DNA of 64,000 nt, taken from Cephalopachus bancanus (lineage: Eukaryota > Chordata > Mammalia > Primates > Tarsiidae). Both the position numbers and the translations under genes were made by a program. The notes under the pieces were generated by a model. It did not search any database. It was not told the DNA's origin and worked only from the letters and a program-made list of their open reading frames with translations. Shown here piece by piece: positions 60,854 to 64,000 of the stretch. Every line of letters starts with the position of its first letter. Position 1 is the first letter of the stretch. Location of the stretch: positions 6,252,501 to 6,316,500 of the forward strand of contig JAPVLO010000073.1 of the NCBI GenBank assembly GCA_027257055.1, read 5' to 3'.

Positions 60854-62290
60854 TTTGGACCCCAAAGTGGTATATTATCAAGTGTTCACACTACCGGTTA
60901 TCACTAACTTGCCATTTTTTGTATGCTGTATTTTTATTTGTGGAAAATACCTTGCTACTTCTGTAGCTGCTCTCACTTTGTCTTTTCTCAAGTAATTATG
61001 GTATGTGTAAGGTGTTAGAGAAAAGCGTTATTTTATACTAAAAGTATGTAGGGAACCATAAATGCTGACTCCCTAAATGCATTAGAGATGTTAACAACAC
61101 ACTTTCAGAAACGTTTGCATGTATGCCTCTGATCAGAAAGAAAACAGTTGTCTATGCTCTGCAATGGCCAATGAAGAATTACTAATGCCTTATTTTCTTG
61201 GCATACATTAGAGAATGTAGACCAGACAAATTTGTTTACTATTTTAAGAAAACTACCACTTTACTTACAAAAGATTCTTTTCTCTGTACAGTAGTTTGAT
61301 TCAAGATCATTTTAAGGACTACAAATGTTCTTTTTAGGAAAAGTCCTACTCAAAATAAATGCAAAATTCGCTTAAACTTCATCACATTCAGTTAGATATC
61401 TTGGTTGTGACCTGTTACCAATGTGGCGGAGAAGCCCAAATTACTTTTTAGGTCAAAACTTTCTTTATGTAAGTAATTGTTAAAAGGCCAGAGTCTACAA
61501 GTTGCTCCTTCATGCATTGGTGGGGGCCCCTGAAAACACTGGTAGTTTTAAGTCTTTCTCAGGGTAACAATGTTTTCTTAATGAACAATGTTTCCAGCTA
61601 CAAATTTCTTCCAAATAAATTGTCTTCCGTTTTGAAAAGTACTCTTATAAAAGAAATTTGGCAGTTTTTCATTTACTGATTCCATCTACCTTAAGTATTC
61701 AGAAAAGATTTTCATCTCTGTAGAGTTAATGCTCTGCCATGAAAATTATTTTTCAAATCCTCATTAGTGATAATGCTTTTTGAAGGTCAAAGGATAGGAA
61801 ACAAGTCGTTTCTTGTATACATATAATGTATTATGTAAAACAGTATTCATATTGGCAATTTTAGCTAATTGTAATAGTGTGGTTGTAATTTTTTAAACTT
61901 AATTCAGTGTTTTGTCAGATTACAGCAGGCATTTAATCTCCTAAGAAGTAATTCATCTTTTTGTTCCCTTCCAATAATTGTTACATTCTAAATGTTCGTT
62001 TTTGAGAAATAACAAGAGGGGAATATAATTAAATTGGGAAATAATCTAATCTTTATTGCTTAAATGGTTTGATGTCTCACCATTGAAGCCATTTTTCCAG
62101 AGAAAAGAAGTAGCGCCTCTACCATTTTCTTCCTGGCGACTTGAAAATTGAAGTTTGAAGTTTTAAGAAGAAGTTCACTTGGTGTCAGGGAACTTGTATA
62201 CCACTATCTATGCAGCATTGTTACAGTCTGATTATTTCTATGTTTTGAATATGGTTTTCCTAATCCTCTGAATAAAATTTTGTTAAAAAT
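60854..62290 (+). other. TMEM168: TMEM168 3' UTR
   Basis: AU-rich, free of recognisable transposons, in contrast to the introns. AATAAA occurs at 61354, 61614 and 62271. The last, followed by 'gttaaaaattaatttttatt', looks the best and gives a 3' UTR of about 1.43 kb. Alternative polyadenylation at the earlier sites, or at 63462, is possible. Confidence 0.65.
62271..62276 (+). terminator. TMEM168: Candidate TMEM168 poly(A) signal AATAAA
   Basis: A canonical hexamer with a U-rich downstream stretch (62277-62302). Chosen over 61354 and 61614 because those lack an obvious GU/U-rich element right after. No transcript data are available. Confidence 0.5.
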
Positions 62291-64000
62291 TAATTTTTAT
62301 TTACTGTCAAATAACAATTATTGAACATTTTAGTATATTAAAAGTGGTAGTCATAAAAAATACCCATGTTTTAGAGTTCATGTTTGATGGCAAGTTGATT
62401 TGAAAATTTCCAATATTTGGTTAAGTATGTTAGCATCATCCAAATGAAATAATATAGTGTTTCATTACTGTCCTGTTCATTAATAGTATAGTAGAAAAGC
62501 CAAGTTTTAAAATTATGAACTTATAGTTCAAAAAAACAGTTCAATTAATGTTAAGTAAAATCCTTAAAATCTCTCAGCCAATAACAAGCAAGTTAATGCT
62601 AAGCATTAACTAAAGTTAATTAAAGTTAAGCATTAACTAATACTAAGCAAGTTAATGCTAAGCATTAACTAAAGCATTATCTCATCACTCTGAGAAAGCC
62701 AAATCTAAAAGCATGTTCTGCATTCTTTATTAAGTAGTATTAAGATGGTAATAAAAATTAGATTAAAAAATAGCAGACAATTTCACAGTTACAAACCAAG
62801 CTTTATGTTATATATTTTCTGTAAAAGTACAACCAAAACAGATCTTTGGGCTAAGAATGTGACTTGAGCCAGTTTATTAACCAAAAAATTATAGAATATC
62901 CACTTTGATGAAATCTCCTACCCAAACAAAAATCTATGAACAACTTTTTGGGTTGGTACCCTAAAGCTGACATTTAAAAAACATTAACTGATACAACAGT
63001 CAGTGTGGTAAAGAAATGTTACAAGAAGGATAAAGTGATTGGTTAGTTTTACCTAAAGATGAAAAGATAGATCTGACAGTTAATGAGACTAATTTGCCTA
63101 TGGCTTTCATTTCACATGTACTTCAGAAAGGAGTACTCGATGTGCAAGAAATTATTTTAGGGCAAAACTAAACCATTCTAGTAAAAAGAAAGGTAACATG
63201 GAGATCGTTTTCAACATAATTTGACTTAATGTTTGTTTATGTGAAACATTTCTAAAACCGCAAAACTACTAGCACTAAAACATCTTTACAAAGTGTGCAC
63301 TGTTGTATGATAAATTGAGGTGCCATATTCTTTCTTGCCCCCATGACTTTCTAGTTATGGTGCAATTTCATTTAAAATTTTTTGTTTTAATTACTCTAAT
63401 CTAAACTTTTCCTCCCTGGGAAACTTAGATTTATCTTTCCATAGAATTCTGTCTTGCTTTTAATAAATTCAAAATTCCATGGAAAATATATTTTCTAGAA
63501 GATTATTTTTGACCACTGTTTTTGTAAGTTCTATACTTTAAAAAATTACATTCTTAATTAAAATGCACTTATGTGTAATGCATTAGTGGGTAGATTTTTG
63601 TTTTGAGTAAAATCTTCATTAGAATATATTTGTAACTATATTTTGTTTGTAATTTTTGGCTTAAATATATTAACTGTTTGGGGTATTACTTTTGGTATGT
63701 ACTATTTCACATTTAGAGCTTAGTCTCTTGAAGTAATAATTCTGCATTACCATTTCACAGGTGATGTGATAGTTAATATTATGTATGCCAGAAGAAAATG
63801 GTCTAATTTTAAGAATGTGATTTAGATCTATCTGATAGTAAATGCACAAAGGATTTAGATCTGTCTGTACTTTTTGAGTGTCTCATCTGCTGGAGACTAC
63901 TGAATTGCCATCTCCTTTTAGGAAGAGGCTTACAAATCTTGGTATTTCTTGTACACAGTTACCCAGAAGAGTGCCTTGTGCATCATAAGAGCAGTTTAAC
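62291..64000. other. DNA downstream of TMEM168, no gene recognised
   Basis: AT-rich, with no transposon I can name. It holds a small tandem arrangement of a 19-bp palindrome (62592-62669, see findings) and another AATAAA at 63462-63467, so part of it could belong to a longer 3' UTR. Confidence 0.45.
62592..62669. repeat. Two copies of a 19-bp palindrome
   Basis: gttaatgctaagcattaac occurs at 62592-62610 and 62651-62669, each a perfect palindrome of 9-base arms around one base. A partial copy, gttaagcattaac, lies between them at 62625-62637. The flanks 'agcaa' and 'taaag' are also shared, so this is a local tandem duplication. Confidence 0.85.

Noticed and set aside
62580..62690. Repeat-spacer array resembling CRISPR
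   Set aside because: Only two full copies, palindromic, in primate nuclear DNA with no cas genes.

Overview
This window is nuclear DNA from a primate. It holds one complete protein-coding gene, TMEM168, on the + strand, embedded in transposon-dense DNA. About two dozen dimeric Alu elements establish a primate. Most of them share an unusual set of variants: an 'aataaatca' linker between the monomers, 'gcctgagccc', 'cctgggcaacttggcgagacc' and a 'gactccaactc' end. They do not look like the anthropoid S/Y types, the lemur type or the loris/galago SINEs. With the young-looking L1 family, this suggests a non-anthropoid haplorhine such as a tarsier. The species call is inference; 'primate' is firm.

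Layout. Positions 1-32,600 are intergenic and mostly retrotransposons. They include a full-length 6.37 kb L1 on the - strand (4103-10473) with a perfect 12-bp target-site duplication. There is also an older, nearly full-length L1 on the + strand (about 21155-28292), broken up by three Alus and a small L1 insertion. The rest is LTRs, MER5A-type DNA transposons, MIR/L2 relics and several long dinucleotide repeats. No gene was recognised in this part.

Positions 32,790-33,500 form a CpG island with the TATA-less TMEM168 promoter (adjacent ETS and YY1 motifs) and a non-coding first exon ending at a GT donor (33385/33386). Intron 1 runs to 38487. The coding exons are 38617-39744, 52391-52533, 54916-55190 and 60306-60853. 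All junctions are GT-AG and in phase. The spliced frame is exactly 697 codons, the length I know for the human protein, with no disabling mutation seen. The 3' UTR probably ends near 62290, after an AATAAA at 62271.

TMEM168 is a multi-pass membrane protein with about a dozen hydrophobic segments in exons 2-3, a soluble domain in exons 4-5 and a last hydrophobic segment near the C-terminus. Its leader carries up to four upstream AUGs, one of which overlaps the main start. Introns 2-4 hold old reversed L1s, MIRs, Alus, a hAT-type transposon with recognisable ends, and a non-repeat stretch in intron 4 with palindromic GATA-type motifs.

I found no CRISPR array, bacterial operon, tRNA, rRNA or undescribed multi-gene system. 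The points most worth checking are the L1 and its antisense open frames, the leader uORFs, the intron-4 GATA palindromes and the lineage-specific Alu type.
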